Shown: positions 1 to 9,254, counted from the first letter of the stretch. The stretch: 47,378 nt of DNA from Malaciobacter halophilus (GCF_002837275.1 NZ_NXIF01000036.1:1-47378); one strand, 5' to 3'. Translations and numbers: made by a program. Notes: generated by a model from the letters alone, not told the origin.

Positions 1-817
1 TATTTGCATTATCTGCATTATTTCTTGTTATTGATGTTATCTCTTCTACTGCTGCTGCTGTTTGTTCTAGGCTTGCTGCTTGTTCATTTGCTTTTGCTGC
101 TAGGTTATTCATTGAACTTTTCATTGTATTTGAGTTCCCTTCTAGCATCTGTCCATTTGACAAGTTTGTTTTTGCTGCTGTTGCTAGTGCTTCTCCTAAA
201 GCATTTACTCCTTTCATTACTGATAACATTCTTGCTTTTAGTGTTGGTGATATATCTATTTGTTTTGTGTAGTCATTACTTGAGTATGATTCTAAAGTAT
301 TTTCTAAGTTTTTCATATTCTCTTCTTGCGTATCAAGCATTTTATTTATTGTCTTTTTTAGAGTCATAATCATAGGATTTTCTGTATTGGAGTTAACTCT
401 ACATCTAAAAATACCTTGTTCCACTTTATTCATTACAAGTACAATTTCACCTAATACTCTCATATCATCTTTTCTTATTTTATCAAAAGAATCAAAATAT
501 TCATTAAAACTCTCTAAGATTTCACCAATCTCGTCTTTTTTAATATATTCTGCTTTTCTTATTTTATTTGATTTCATAAAGGCATATTGCATAAAATCAT
601 CAAGATACTCTTTTAATCTATCAATTCCTCCAACAATTCTTTTCATTGCAGCAAAATTTGTATAAGCTACTACAATACCAAAAAGAACGTTTATGGCTAA
701 AATAGCAACAATATCAGAAGCTGACACTATCGCTGTAATACTGATAATCGCAAACGCTACTTGTGTTAAAATCATATTTACAAGTATTTTATATTTTGTA
801 TGTATATTTTTAAACAT
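1..817 (-). CDS. Methyl-accepting chemotaxis protein, N-terminal part (cut by window edge)
   Basis: The minus-strand frame starts at an ATG at 817, preceded by GGGGAA, and stays open to the window edge, so the C-terminal signalling tip is missing. The first ~65 residues form two hydrophobic helices with almost no loop between them, so there is no periplasmic ligand domain. A HAMP-like and helical region follows. The last visible residues, with AASLEQTAAAVEEITS and then ITRNNADNAN, are the classic methylation-helix pattern of chemotaxis receptors. Such receptors control CheA and flagellar switching. The lack of a periplasmic domain suggests that it senses a cytoplasmic or membrane cue. The ligand cannot be told from the sequence. 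Apparent long frames on the opposite strand here are low-complexity shadows. Confidence 0.9.
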   Translation of the reverse strand, partial: MFKNIHTKYKILVNMILTQVAFAIISITAIVSASDIVAILAINVLFGIVVAYTNFAAMKRIVGGIDRLKEYLDDFMQYAFMKSNKIRKAEYIKKDEIGEILESFNEYFDSFDKIRKDDMRVLGEIVLVMNKVEQGIFRCRVNSNTENPMIMTLKKTINKMLDTQEENMKNLENTLESYSSNDYTKQIDISPTLKARMLSVMKGVNALGEALATAAKTNLSNGQMLEGNSNTMKSSMNNLAAKANEQAASLEQTAAAVEEITSITRNNADNAN

Positions 818-898
818 TATATGTTCCCCAATAAAGTGTTATTTCCCAATTGTATTTAAATTATTCTTAATATAATATGAAAATAATTTTTCTTTGGT

Positions 899-910
899 TA
901 TAATTAATTT
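899..910 (+). promoter_or_regulatory. Candidate -10 box for a leaderless transcript
   Basis: TATAAT at 899-904 lies only six bases before the ATG at 911 of the small Cys protein. Transcription starting at the usual distance would begin at or next to the start codon, and no Shine-Dalgarno sequence is visible. This suggests a leaderless mRNA. The -35 region is not recognisable, as is common in Campylobacterota. Confidence 0.45.
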
Positions 911-1081
911 ATGAATGAAAAAATTGTGTGTCAAAGGTGTCAATACTACTATGTTACATGGGAAAAAAATCGTCCCCATGGTTGTAAAGCTTATGGCTTT
1001 AAATCTCAAATAATTCCTTCAATTGTTGTGAAAAATAGTAGTGGCAAAGCTTGTGCTTTTTATAATCCAAAACAAAGATAA
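911..1081 (+). CDS. Small conserved Cys-containing protein (56 aa), function unknown
   Basis: A 56-residue protein begins CQRCQYYYVTW and continues with HGCKAYGFKS and a late ACAFYNPKQR. It has four cysteines (two in CxxC), which fits a small metal-binding fold. I recall similar short proteins with a CxxC...TW...GCKAFGFKS pattern in other Campylobacterota, but no function is known to me. It lies between the divergent chemotaxis receptor and the downstream PAS kinase. Its start is set by the ATG at 911, just behind a TATAAT. Confidence 0.75.
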   Translation: MNEKIVCQRCQYYYVTWEKNRPHGCKAYGFKSQIIPSIVVKNSSGKACAFYNPKQR

Positions 1082-1123
1082 TTAATAGTAAAATATCCTA
1101 CAATCATTAAAAATAGGGTAACA

Positions 1124-2614
1124 ATGACATTAATTAATTATGCTAATCAATTAAAACAAAATAAAAAAACTATTATAAAATATTGGTTATCAAGCAGTAG
1201 AATTAATACAATTCTTGAAAATCATAAGTTAGATAAAAAAATGTTTATAACTTTGTATGCAAATGGTGTTATTGATTACTATATTGATGTTATAAATAAT
1301 CAGAAAAAGATTGGAGAATGCCCTGTAATAGATGAATTGTTAGATTACTTGAAAGTAAATAATATTACTAGTGATGAGCTTTTTATATTATGTTCAGGCT
1401 TTAAAAATGCATTAATTAGATATTTTTATGATTTAAAAATTAATTCCTATGAGACTGAGGCTGAAATAAGCTTCATTTTTGAAGAAAATTTTGCAGGAGT
1501 TTTAAGTAAATACTCTAAAAGTGTAAAAGATGTTGAGACAAAATTAAGTAAAAGTGTTGCAATTGCAAATAAATATATAATTATGTCAAAAACAAATAAA
1601 AAAGGAATTATTACAGAAGTATCAGATGCTTTTTGTGATATTTCAGGATTTACAAGAGAAGAGCTTATTGGTAAACCTCATAATATTGTAAGACACCCTG
1701 ATACAAAACCATATATTTTTGAAAATTTATGGAGTACAATTTTAAATGGCAAAATTTGGCAAGGGGAAATAAAAAATCAAAAAAAGAATAAAGAAGCTTA
1801 TTGGGTATATGCAACAATTGAACCTAGTTTTAATGAGAAGGGTGAAATTACTGGCTTTTATGCAATAAGACAAGACATAACATCAAAAAAAGAGGTTGAA
1901 GAACAGCAAAATATTTTAGTGGAACAATCAAAGTCAGCTGCAATGGGTGAAATGATTTCAATGATTGCTCATCAATGGAGACAACCACTTCAAGCAGTAT
2001 CTATTTTAATTCAGAAACTTCCTTTAATGAAGATGATTGAAGGTGAGATAAGTGATGAGATACTTAATCAAGTTGTTGATGATATTGGCACACAGCTTGA
2101 ATATATGTCAAAAACAATTGATGATTTTAGAGATTTTTTTAAGCCTGATAAAGAAAAAGAAGAGATTACTTTAAGTAAATTAATAGAAAAAGCAATTGAT
2201 TTTTTAACTTATATGTTAAAAGTTGATACTATAAAATTAAATAAACAAGCAATTGATAACTGTGTTGTAAAAGTACATATAAATGAAGTAGTGCAAGTTT
2301 TAATAAATATTATTAAAAATGCAAGAGATGTTATGGTTGAAAAAAATGATGGTACAAAAAGAGAGCTAAATATTAAATACTATAAAAATGATGCATTTGC
2401 AGTAATTGAAATAGAAGATAATGCAGGAGGAATTCCTGAAAATATTATAAATAGAGTATTTGAACCATATTTTTCAACAAAAACAAATAAAAATGGTACT
2501 GGATTAGGACTTTATATGAGTAGAACAATTATTGAACAGCACAGCTGTGGAAGATTGAGTGTTTCTAACTCAGATAAGGGTGCAGTATTTAAAATAGAAT
2601 TACCAATAAATTAG
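1124..2614 (+). CDS. PAS-domain histidine kinase
   Basis: This is a 496-residue soluble sensor kinase with no membrane segment. Residues 1-145 form an all-helical N-terminal domain that I do not recognise. Residues ~150-255 are a PAS domain with PHNIVRHPD and IWQGEIKN, the signature of Aer-type PAS domains, which in Aer bind FAD and sense redox state. Phospho-acceptor His is in IAHQWRQPL (~residue 283). The ATPase domain (~385-495) has N box IINIIKNARD, G1 box DNAGGIP and G2 box GTGLGLYMS. It lies 10 bases upstream of dut and probably shares its transcript, an unexpected pairing. The partner regulator is not obvious, though two response regulators lie within 4 kb. Redox sensing is inference. 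Confidence 0.9.
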   Translation: MTLINYANQLKQNKKTIIKYWLSSSRINTILENHKLDKKMFITLYANGVIDYYIDVINNQKKIGECPVIDELLDYLKVNNITSDELFILCSGFKNALIRYFYDLKINSYETEAEISFIFEENFAGVLSKYSKSVKDVETKLSKSVAIANKYIIMSKTNKKGIITEVSDAFCDISGFTREELIGKPHNIVRHPDTKPYIFENLWSTILNGKIWQGEIKNQKKNKEAYWVYATIEPSFNEKGEITGFYAIRQDITSKKEVEEQQNILVEQSKSAAMGEMISMIAHQWRQPLQAVSILIQKLPLMKMIEGEISDEILNQVVDDIGTQLEYMSKTIDDFRDFFKPDKEKEEITLSKLIEKAIDFLTYMLKVDTIKLNKQAIDNCVVKVHINEVVQVLINIIKNARDVMVEKNDGTKRELNIKYYKNDAFAVIEIEDNAGGIPENIINRVFEPYFSTKTNKNGTGLGLYMSRTIIEQHSCGRLSVSNSDKGAVFKIELPIN

Positions 2615-2624
2615 GAGAGATAAA

Positions 2625-3545
2625 TTGTTATATGAAGATTTAAAAATAGTTACAAAATCATTAGGTTTTTTAACAATTGAAGATTTTGCAAAATATATTG
2701 GTGTTACACCAAAAGATGTTTTAGCATGGGAAGAGAATGATGAAGTTCCTTATACAATTTCACTTATAATTCATCTTTTAAAAGGTGAAAAGTCTTTACC
2801 AAATAATAGTACATTAGATAATTTAGTGGAAGAGTGTTTACCTTTAGCTACACTTTTAGAAGAGGCTTCTTCTTTCCCTCATAAATTAGAAGAGATGTTT
2901 TTATTACAAAAAGAGTTAAATGATTCAACAAATGGTAAAAACTGGGAACTTGGAGTTAATAAGTTTGATAAAGAGATAAATTGGCTTAGATGTATTCATA
3001 TGGAAGTAGCGGAGTTAATAGACTCAACTCCTTGGAAACATTGGAAAAATATTAACTCAGCACCTGATATGAATAATATTCATGTAGAATTAGTTGATAT
3101 TTGGCATTTTTTAATGTCGTATATTTTACAAGAGACAAATGTACCAAAAGCAGTATCACTTGTAAATACACATTGTATTTATGAAGCAAATGAAGATATT
3201 GATGTAAAAGCTATGGTTAAAGAAGCAGAAAAGTTATCTTATATATCTTTAGCAATTCAAACAAATAATATGCCTTCATTTAGTGGAATTGAAAGATTTA
3301 TTGATCAATTCTTTAGATGTTGTAAAATATCTGGTTTATCTTTTACTTGGTTACAAAAATTATATATTGGTAAAAACTGTTTAAATAAATTTAGACAAGA
3401 CAATGGATATAAAGAAGGAACTTATAAAAAAATATGGGATGGAAAAGAGGATAATGTTATTATGGTAGATATTCTTGATTCTATGGAAAATGTAAGTTTT
3501 GAAGAGTTGTATGGCAAATTAAAAGAAGTATATGAAAAATTATAA
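2625..3545 (+). CDS. dut: Dimeric dUTPase with an extra N-terminal domain
   Basis: Residues ~88-306 match the all-alpha dimeric dUTPase/dCTPase family of Campylobacter. The visible metal-site motifs are WLRCIHMEVAELIDS and the downstream VELVDIWHF, and the late KNCLNKFRQDNGYKEG is typical of the family. The enzyme hydrolyses dUTP to dUMP and PPi, limiting uracil in DNA. The start is TTG at 2625, chosen because AGGAGA ends six bases upstream. Residues 1-60 (TIEDFAKYIGVTPKDVLAWEE) look like a small helix-turn-helix domain, which the plain enzyme does not need. The gene follows a histidine kinase by 10 bases and ends in a strong hairpin. Confidence 0.88.
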   Translation: MLYEDLKIVTKSLGFLTIEDFAKYIGVTPKDVLAWEENDEVPYTISLIIHLLKGEKSLPNNSTLDNLVEECLPLATLLEEASSFPHKLEEMFLLQKELNDSTNGKNWELGVNKFDKEINWLRCIHMEVAELIDSTPWKHWKNINSAPDMNNIHVELVDIWHFLMSYILQETNVPKAVSLVNTHCIYEANEDIDVKAMVKEAEKLSYISLAIQTNNMPSFSGIERFIDQFFRCCKISGLSFTWLQKLYIGKNCLNKFRQDNGYKEGTYKKIWDGKEDNVIMVDILDSMENVSFEELYGKLKEVYEKL

Positions 3546-3570
3546 AATATAGAGATTTTCTCTATATTTT
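3544..3570. terminator. Bidirectional terminator between dut and a convergent kinase
   Basis: A perfect 12-bp inverted repeat, AAAATATAGAGA / TCTCTATATTTT, has a TTT loop. It has an A-run on one side and a T-run on the other, so it can end transcription from both strands. It overlaps the stop codons of both flanking genes. Confidence 0.75.
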
Positions 3571-4608
3571 TATATCCATACTAAAACATACTCCATTTTT
3601 TATCTGTTTTACATCTATTGTTCCATTAAAATGTTTTTCTAAAATCACCTTACACATATATAGTCCCAAACCTGTTCCATTCTTATCATGTTTTGTTGAA
3701 AAGTATGGCTCAAATACTCTATTTATAATATCTTTAGGAATACCACCTGCATTATCACTTATTTTTATTCTTAGATAGTTTTCACTTTTTATAAAATTAA
3801 TATCAATTTTTCCATTTTTTATGTTCTTTTCTATGATTGCATCAATACTGTTATTTAGTAGATTTAATAAAATTTGAATATATTCATTTTTATATGTATA
3901 TATTTTTTGTATCTGTATTTCATGTATATTTATTTGTATATTTGCAGCTTTTAAGCTAGGCTCAATAAGTTTTTTTGCACTTTGTGTAGTTTTAACAATA
4001 TCAATATACTCTTTTTGTTTATCATCTTTAAAGAAATTTGCAAAATCATCAATAGTTTTTGACATATATTTTAAATAGTTTTGAATACTTTTTATCTCAT
4101 TTGCTAAATCTTCACTTTTTATTGCATTATTTTTTTTAGATTTAAATTTAAGCTTTGCCATAATTGAAGCAACTGAATTTAAAGGTTGTCTCCATTGATG
4201 TGCAATCATAGATATCATCTCTCCTAAACTTGCAAGTTTAGATTGTCTAAAAAGTAGATTTTCATTCTGTTTTATCTCTCTTAAATCAATAATAGAGACA
4301 ATTTTATAACTTTTCTTACTTAATTCAATATCACTTATTTTTATTATCGCAGGAATTAAATCACCACTATTTGAAACTAAAGTTACTTCTTGAAATAGGT
4401 GTTTATTAAACTCTAAAAATTTTTGTGTTGTTGAGGGAATAAGTACTCCTGTTGCTAGGTTTCCAATTAGCTCATCCTTTGAATTGTATTCTAAAATTTG
4501 AACTAATGCATCATTTGCATTTACAATAAATCCTTTTTTAATAAGTAAAATTCCTTCAATAGTGGAGTTTAAAATAGTATCTATATTATTATTTGTATCT
4601 TTTTGCAT
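3562..4608 (-). CDS. PAS-domain histidine kinase
   Basis: This 348-residue soluble sensor kinase has a PAS domain at ~8-115, phospho-acceptor motif IAHQWRQPL (~residue 138), N box ILLNLLNNSIDA, G1 box DNAGGIP and G2 box GTGLGLYM. No transmembrane segment is seen. It is divergent from the two-gene response regulator block at 4695-6088, so those are plausible partners; this is inference from position. The PAS domain lacks the PHNIVRHPD pattern seen in other kinases of this window. Confidence 0.9.
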   Translation of the reverse strand: MQKDTNNNIDTILNSTIEGILLIKKGFIVNANDALVQILEYNSKDELIGNLATGVLIPSTTQKFLEFNKHLFQEVTLVSNSGDLIPAIIKISDIELSKKSYKIVSIIDLREIKQNENLLFRQSKLASLGEMISMIAHQWRQPLNSVASIMAKLKFKSKKNNAIKSEDLANEIKSIQNYLKYMSKTIDDFANFFKDDKQKEYIDIVKTTQSAKKLIEPSLKAANIQINIHEIQIQKIYTYKNEYIQILLNLLNNSIDAIIEKNIKNGKIDINFIKSENYLRIKISDNAGGIPKDIINRVFEPYFSTKHDKNGTGLGLYMCKVILEKHFNGTIDVKQIKNGVCFSMDIKI

Positions 4609-4653
4609 TTAATTTCCATATTTAATTTAAAGTTATAACTAGTTATTATATTG

Positions 4654-4690
4654 TATAATTTTTATTCTTATTTACTATTAATGTGGGAGA
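4654..4690 (+). promoter_or_regulatory. Candidate promoter and ribosome binding site for a response regulator
   Basis: TATAAT at 4654-4659 lies about 35 bases upstream of the ATG at 4695. GGGAG at 4685-4689 sits at the right distance for that ATG, which decides the start against a GTG at 4683 that would fall on the ribosome binding site itself. Confidence 0.4.
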
Positions 4691-4694
4691 GTTT

Positions 4695-5450
4695 ATGATT
4701 GACTATGTATTACTTGAAGAGTATTGTCAAGATATCTCTATACTTTTTGTTGAAGATGATGAATCTATTAAAAAAGAGACAACAGAACTTTTAAAAGAGA
4801 TTTTTACTTGTGTAGATATAGCAAGTGATGGAGAAGAGGGATTACAAAAGTATAAAGAGTATTTTAACATAAATGAAAAGCATTATGATATAGTATTAAG
4901 TGATATTAAGATGCCTAAAATTGATGGATTAGAGCTTACAAAACTACTATACAAAGAAAATCCTGACCAAAAAATTATAGTATTATCTGCATATAGCGAT
5001 ACAAAATATCTTTTAGAGTTTGTTAATATAGGTATTTCACACTTTTTAGTAAAACCTTTAGATTATGATGAATTTATTACAGTTATTTTTAATATTACTA
5101 AAGAGATACATCTACATAAACAATTACAAAATAGTCAAAAACAAGCAAAAATAGTATTAAATAATACATTAATTTGGGACAAAGAAACTAAACAGTTATT
5201 AAGAAATAAACAAGCAATTAAATTAACAAAAAAAGAGTTTTTATTAGTTGAATTACTTTTAAAAACTATTGAAAAAACTCATCCTGTTGAAGAGATTATT
5301 TCTATCTTATGGCAAGGGGATTATGAATCAACTGCAGATATAACAAATCTTAAAAATATTGTTTCAAGATTAAGAAAAAAAGTTCCTGAATTAGATATAG
5401 AAAATGTTTATGGATTTGGATATAAAATAAATATAAAATATTTTGAATAA
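4695..5450 (+). CDS. OmpR-family response regulator
   Basis: This has a receiver domain (~1-125) with the acidic pair in FVEDDES, phospho-acceptor Asp in VLSDIKMPK, and Lys in FLVKPLDYDE. The C-terminal winged-helix domain (~155-250) contains LTKKEFLLVELLL and ends VYGFGYKINIKYF, typical of OmpR/PhoB DNA-binding domains. It probably acts as a transcription factor when phosphorylated. It starts a two-gene run of regulators divergent from a PAS kinase. Its target genes are not visible. Confidence 0.88.
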   Translation: MIDYVLLEEYCQDISILFVEDDESIKKETTELLKEIFTCVDIASDGEEGLQKYKEYFNINEKHYDIVLSDIKMPKIDGLELTKLLYKENPDQKIIVLSAYSDTKYLLEFVNIGISHFLVKPLDYDEFITVIFNITKEIHLHKQLQNSQKQAKIVLNNTLIWDKETKQLLRNKQAIKLTKKEFLLVELLLKTIEKTHPVEEIISILWQGDYESTADITNLKNIVSRLRKKVPELDIENVYGFGYKINIKYFE

Positions 5451-5479
5451 AATAACACTTTTGTAATACTTTTTATAAG

Positions 5480-5500
5480 TATAATCTTCTTATAGAGGAG
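5480..5500 (+). promoter_or_regulatory. Candidate promoter and ribosome binding site for stand-alone receiver protein
   Basis: TATAAT at 5480-5485 is followed by GAGGAG at 5495-5500 and the ATG at 5507. This suggests that the second regulator has its own short-leader transcript rather than depending only on the upstream gene. Confidence 0.4.
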
Positions 5501-5506
5501 ATTATT

Positions 5507-6088
5507 ATGAAAAAGCTAGACAATAATAGTTTCAATATTAACTTTATAGAAGAGTTAACTGTTCTTTATGTTGAAGATGACCCTGTAATTAGGGAGAATC
5601 TTTTAAGTTGTTTTGAACCACTTTTTAAAAAAACTTTTGTTGCTGTTGATGGCAAGGATGGTTTAAAAAAGTTTAAAAAACATAAAAAAGAGATTGATAT
5701 TGTTATCACTGATATAAATATGCCATATATAGATGGTATTGAGATGATAAAACTTATTAAAAATATTAATCCAAAAATTGCTTGTTTGATTACTACTGCT
5801 TATTCGGATAAACAGTATTTATTAGACTCTGTTGATTATGGTGTAAATCACTATATCTTAAAACCTTTTAAAATAGATACTTTGTTAAAAGAAGTAGAAA
5901 AATCTTACTTATCAACTTACTATATAAAAGAGTTATCTCAAAGAAATAGAGAAATTGAACAATTAGCAAAAATGTTTAATTCAACACCTGAGCCTTTAGA
6001 GTTAAAAGAGTTAGAAAAAGAGGATAAAGAGTATAAAACAAAGCTTACTCTTTTTAGTGAGATTATACAAATGTTAGATAGAAGATAA
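5507..6088 (+). CDS. Response regulator with receiver domain only
   Basis: In this 193-residue protein, residues ~10-135 are a receiver domain with VEDDPVI, VITDINMPY (phospho-acceptor Asp) and ILKPFKI. The rest is a charged helical tail with no DNA-binding or enzymatic domain. It may act by protein contact or as a phosphate sink for the nearby kinases; this is inference. It lies 57 bases downstream of the OmpR-type regulator and resembles its receiver domain. Confidence 0.85.
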   Translation: MKKLDNNSFNINFIEELTVLYVEDDPVIRENLLSCFEPLFKKTFVAVDGKDGLKKFKKHKKEIDIVITDINMPYIDGIEMIKLIKNINPKIACLITTAYSDKQYLLDSVDYGVNHYILKPFKIDTLLKEVEKSYLSTYYIKELSQRNREIEQLAKMFNSTPEPLELKELEKEDKEYKTKLTLFSEIIQMLDRR

Positions 6089-6100
6089 AATCTTCTATCT
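6076..6100. terminator. Hairpin at the end of the receiver-only regulator
   Basis: A perfect 10-bp inverted repeat, AGATAGAAGA / TCTTCTATCT, has loop TAAAA and contains the stop codon of the regulator. It lies between convergent genes. There is no long T-run after it, so termination is likely but not certain. Confidence 0.5.
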
Positions 6101-6103
6101 TAA

Positions 6104-6604
6104 TTAACTATAATCATTTTTGTAATCTACATAATGCCCTGCATGTTTTATAAGACCATCTACATCCTCTTGTGTAAGTTCCTTGACAACTTTTGCTGGA
6201 CTTCCCAAGATTAAACTTTTTGGTGGGAATTTTTTACCTTGAGTTACTAAAGCATTTGCTCCTACTATTGAACCCTCACCAATTACTGCATTATCTAAGA
6301 TAGTAGCACTCATACCAATTAAGCAATTATCTTCAATAGTACAACCATGTAGCATAACTTTATGTCCGATTGTAACATCATTTCCAATAATTGTTTGAGT
6401 GTTTGTATCTGTGTGAATCATTGATAAGTCTTGAACATTAGTTCTTTTACCTATTCTGATTTTATTTACATCTGCTCTTAGAACACATCCAAACCATATA
6501 GATGAATCCTCATCAACTTTAATATCTCCTATTAAATCAGCGCTTGGTGCAACCCATGCACTTTTATCTATTTGGGGATAAAACTCTTTAAATTTTAAAA
6601 TCAT
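6104..6604 (-). CDS. Gamma carbonic anhydrase-like hexapeptide-repeat protein
   Basis: This 166-residue left-handed beta-helix protein has repeats running from SADLIGDIKVDEDSSIW to AVIGEGSIVGANALV. The three His that bind the metal in gamma carbonic anhydrases are present (MIHTDT, TIGHKVML, MLHGCTI). Relatives include YrdA and PaaY; CO2 hydration activity varies in this family and cannot be assumed. Start at 6604 was chosen because AAGGAGAG lies directly before it; an in-frame ATG further upstream would sit before the ribosome binding site. It appears to be transcribed alone. Confidence 0.85.
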   Translation of the reverse strand: MILKFKEFYPQIDKSAWVAPSADLIGDIKVDEDSSIWFGCVLRADVNKIRIGKRTNVQDLSMIHTDTNTQTIIGNDVTIGHKVMLHGCTIEDNCLIGMSATILDNAVIGEGSIVGANALVTQGKKFPPKSLILGSPAKVVKELTQEDVDGLIKHAGHYVDYKNDYS

Positions 6605-6665
6605 TCCTCTCTCCTTCATTTAAAAAGTAAAATATTATATCCTCAAAAAATGGAAAATGCAAATA

Positions 6666-9254
6666 TTAAATTTTGGATTTATACTCTAAAATAACGGGTT
6701 TAGAGTAGTTTGGAACATCATCATAAGTAAATATAGCAAAATATTTATTTTTCTCTTTAGAACCAAAATCATCATATGTATAGTTGTCTTTTCCTGCATA
6801 AAGTTTTTGGCCATCTTGTGAACTTAAAGGCTTTCTAAAAGGATTTTTAATTACTTTTACTCCTACTAACTCTTCATCATTTGGATTTTGCCAAGAGATT
6901 CTAATCTTCCCATTTTCTAATTCATAACTAGCATTTGTTACTTGTGGTAATGCAAATCTTCTTTTAGAAATATACTCTATTATAAGTTTTGCACCAAGCT
7001 TGCTATCTTTTGTTTCCCAACTTATTTTTCTATTTCTTAAAGATTTTTTCGATGTAGTAGGTTTTAAAGCAAAAAGAATATTACTACTATCTTTTAATTT
7101 TTCATTTAATTCTATTTTTGCAAAAGAGTCAAAAACAAAATATTGAGTTTGATTATTTTTAAGTTCATTAGCACTTATATCATAACCTATATTTTGGATT
7201 ATTTTTCTATTTTCAAAATCTTTGTAGTTTTTTGAAATACTATTTTGTATAAACTCTAAATGAAATCTAATATCCTCTTTTAAATAGATTTTTGTAGAGT
7301 TTAATTCCACATAAGCATTAGTAATTATAGTATTTTCATATGAAGGTAAAGAGGATAAGTTAAACTCCAAAATACTATATATTTTTTTACCATTATCATC
7401 AAATCCAGAACTAATTTCATTTTCTAAAATACTATTTTTACTTATAGTATGTATAGATTTTGCATATAAAGTTGTTACTGTTGGTTCAATAGTATAAGTT
7501 AACTCTAATCTTGGTCTATATGTTAACCCAAAGCCAAATTTTCCATATCCAATATCCCATTGCATCATTTGAGATTTTCTACCAACTTTTAACTCTTTTG
7601 GACCTTCTAGTCTAAAAACAACTTTTTGCTTTTTTATTTGTGAAGTAAGTATTAAAGATTCTATCCCAGAAAGCTCCCATTTTCTCCATATACCTTGAGT
7701 TAATTGGTCACTTTTTGTAGGCCTTCCTATATAACTTATAACTTTTGCATTATGAACTTCATCAAAATCAGTTAAATCTTTTATACTATCTTGTTCTATA
7801 ATTGCAATATTCCATTCTCCATACTTTTCAATTGTAGTTGAAACTCTATTTATAGGATATAGATTTAAGCAAGCAGATTTAATAACTGCATTATTAGGAA
7901 TTGTTTTTAAATCAATACTAATTATAGAGTAGGAAACTCCTTTATTTTCATCAACTCCAACAAATAAAGAGTTTATACCAAAATGTTTATGATTATTGTT
8001 TATGTTTTCAGCAACATATCCTGTTTGAGTTGCATTAGCATAATAAGTTCTTGAGTACTCATCATATTCAACATCAGTTCTTATTTTTATTTGTGGAGCA
8101 AATGGTGATTTTAATCTCTTTTTTTTATTTACAGCTCTTATGTTAAAATAGTAATTTGTATTTGATTGAAGATTAATATCTGTAAACTCTAACGCTTGAG
8201 TTCTACCAATAAGGTTTGTCTCTTTACAATAAAGTTTATCTCTTTTACTTCTATAAATTTCAAAAAAAATATCTTTTGATGTTTTTGCATCCCATTTTAA
8301 CTTTACATGATTGGAACCAATACTTTCAACTTCAAAATTTTCAACTCTTTTAACTGAATTATTTTTATTATAATTTGGAACTTCTTTTATTGCTTCAATA
8401 AGTGCTGGAATATGCTCTCTTATATGTTCATTCATATCATCTAAATAGTCACTTATATTTCTAGTTCCTACTTCTACAACAGTAGCTAAAATACCTTTTG
8501 AATAGTAAAACTCTCTTCCACTTCCTCCGATTAGTTTTGCAGGAGGTTTACCTTGATGAATTCCATACTCTCTATTTGATATTTTTTTTATTTTATCTGC
8601 CATATTTGCACAAAGTGTATTTAAATCAGTTGTGTCAATATTATCTTCATGTTTAAAATCATGAGCAGGGAAAAATACATTTCCTTGACTATGATAATCT
8701 AATGCAATTGTAATATTTAAATGTGTTTGTACAAAATTTCTTAAAGCTTTTGTTTCTGGTTCACTAAATGGTTCAGGTCCAGAATAAACATTTGAAGAGC
8801 TTAGTGTTGATTTTGTAAATCCTACACTAAAGTTTCTATTCAAATCGACTCCAAAAGTTCCATCTGCATTTACTCTTCTGTTTTTTCTCCAGAAACTAAA
8901 ATGTTTTTGGGAATAAACAAAACCATCAGGATTTGCACAAGGAACCATATAAACAGTTGCTCTTTTAAAAAAGGCTTCTAAAGTAGGGTCAATACTTATA
9001 TTGTTTAATATATAAATTGCAAACTCTATACTTAATTCATGACCAATCCATTCTCGTGCATGAATTGTTCCTGTATAAAAAAGAGCAGGTTTTAAATCTG
9101 CTTCTTTTATATTAGATGATAAAGTAATTAAATAAATATCTCTTTGTTCCCAAGTTTTACCAATTGATTCAAGTTTAAAATTATTGGGAAATTTTACTTG
9201 TAACTTTTTAAAAATCTGAGTAGACTCTTCATATGTTCTATAGAGTTTTTTCAT
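6666..9254 (-). CDS. M14 zinc carboxypeptidase with FN3 and DNRLRE-like domains
   Basis: This is an 862-residue metallopeptidase. The catalytic M14 domain (~1-290) has zinc ligands in HAREW (His ~65, Glu ~68) and DYHSQG (His ~188), the substrate-binding GVDLNRNF (~135-142) and the general-base Glu in VVEVGTR (~261). The rest has a fibronectin III domain (~303-395), two beta-rich DNRLRE-like domains (~400-560 and ~570-745) and a last FN3-like domain (~765-855). Such add-on domains are usual in secreted or surface enzymes, yet no signal peptide is visible at the N-terminus. It is the last gene of the four-gene ATP-grasp/peptidase operon, starting at the base next to the stop of the previous gene. 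Substrate unknown. Confidence 0.88.
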   Translation of the reverse strand: MKKLYRTYEESTQIFKKLQVKFPNNFKLESIGKTWEQRDIYLITLSSNIKEADLKPALFYTGTIHAREWIGHELSIEFAIYILNNISIDPTLEAFFKRATVYMVPCANPDGFVYSQKHFSFWRKNRRVNADGTFGVDLNRNFSVGFTKSTLSSSNVYSGPEPFSEPETKALRNFVQTHLNITIALDYHSQGNVFFPAHDFKHEDNIDTTDLNTLCANMADKIKKISNREYGIHQGKPPAKLIGGSGREFYYSKGILATVVEVGTRNISDYLDDMNEHIREHIPALIEAIKEVPNYNKNNSVKRVENFEVESIGSNHVKLKWDAKTSKDIFFEIYRSKRDKLYCKETNLIGRTQALEFTDINLQSNTNYYFNIRAVNKKKRLKSPFAPQIKIRTDVEYDEYSRTYYANATQTGYVAENINNNHKHFGINSLFVGVDENKGVSYSIISIDLKTIPNNAVIKSACLNLYPINRVSTTIEKYGEWNIAIIEQDSIKDLTDFDEVHNAKVISYIGRPTKSDQLTQGIWRKWELSGIESLILTSQIKKQKVVFRLEGPKELKVGRKSQMMQWDIGYGKFGFGLTYRPRLELTYTIEPTVTTLYAKSIHTISKNSILENEISSGFDDNGKKIYSILEFNLSSLPSYENTIITNAYVELNSTKIYLKEDIRFHLEFIQNSISKNYKDFENRKIIQNIGYDISANELKNNQTQYFVFDSFAKIELNEKLKDSSNILFALKPTTSKKSLRNRKISWETKDSKLGAKLIIEYISKRRFALPQVTNASYELENGKIRISWQNPNDEELVGVKVIKNPFRKPLSSQDGQKLYAGKDNYTYDDFGSKEKNKYFAIFTYDDVPNYSKPVILEYKSKI

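Noticed and set aside
4-875. Long plus-strand frames at the left end
   Set aside because: They are leucine- and serine-rich low-complexity shadows of the chemotaxis receptor gene on the minus strand, which shows a clear methylation-helix pattern.
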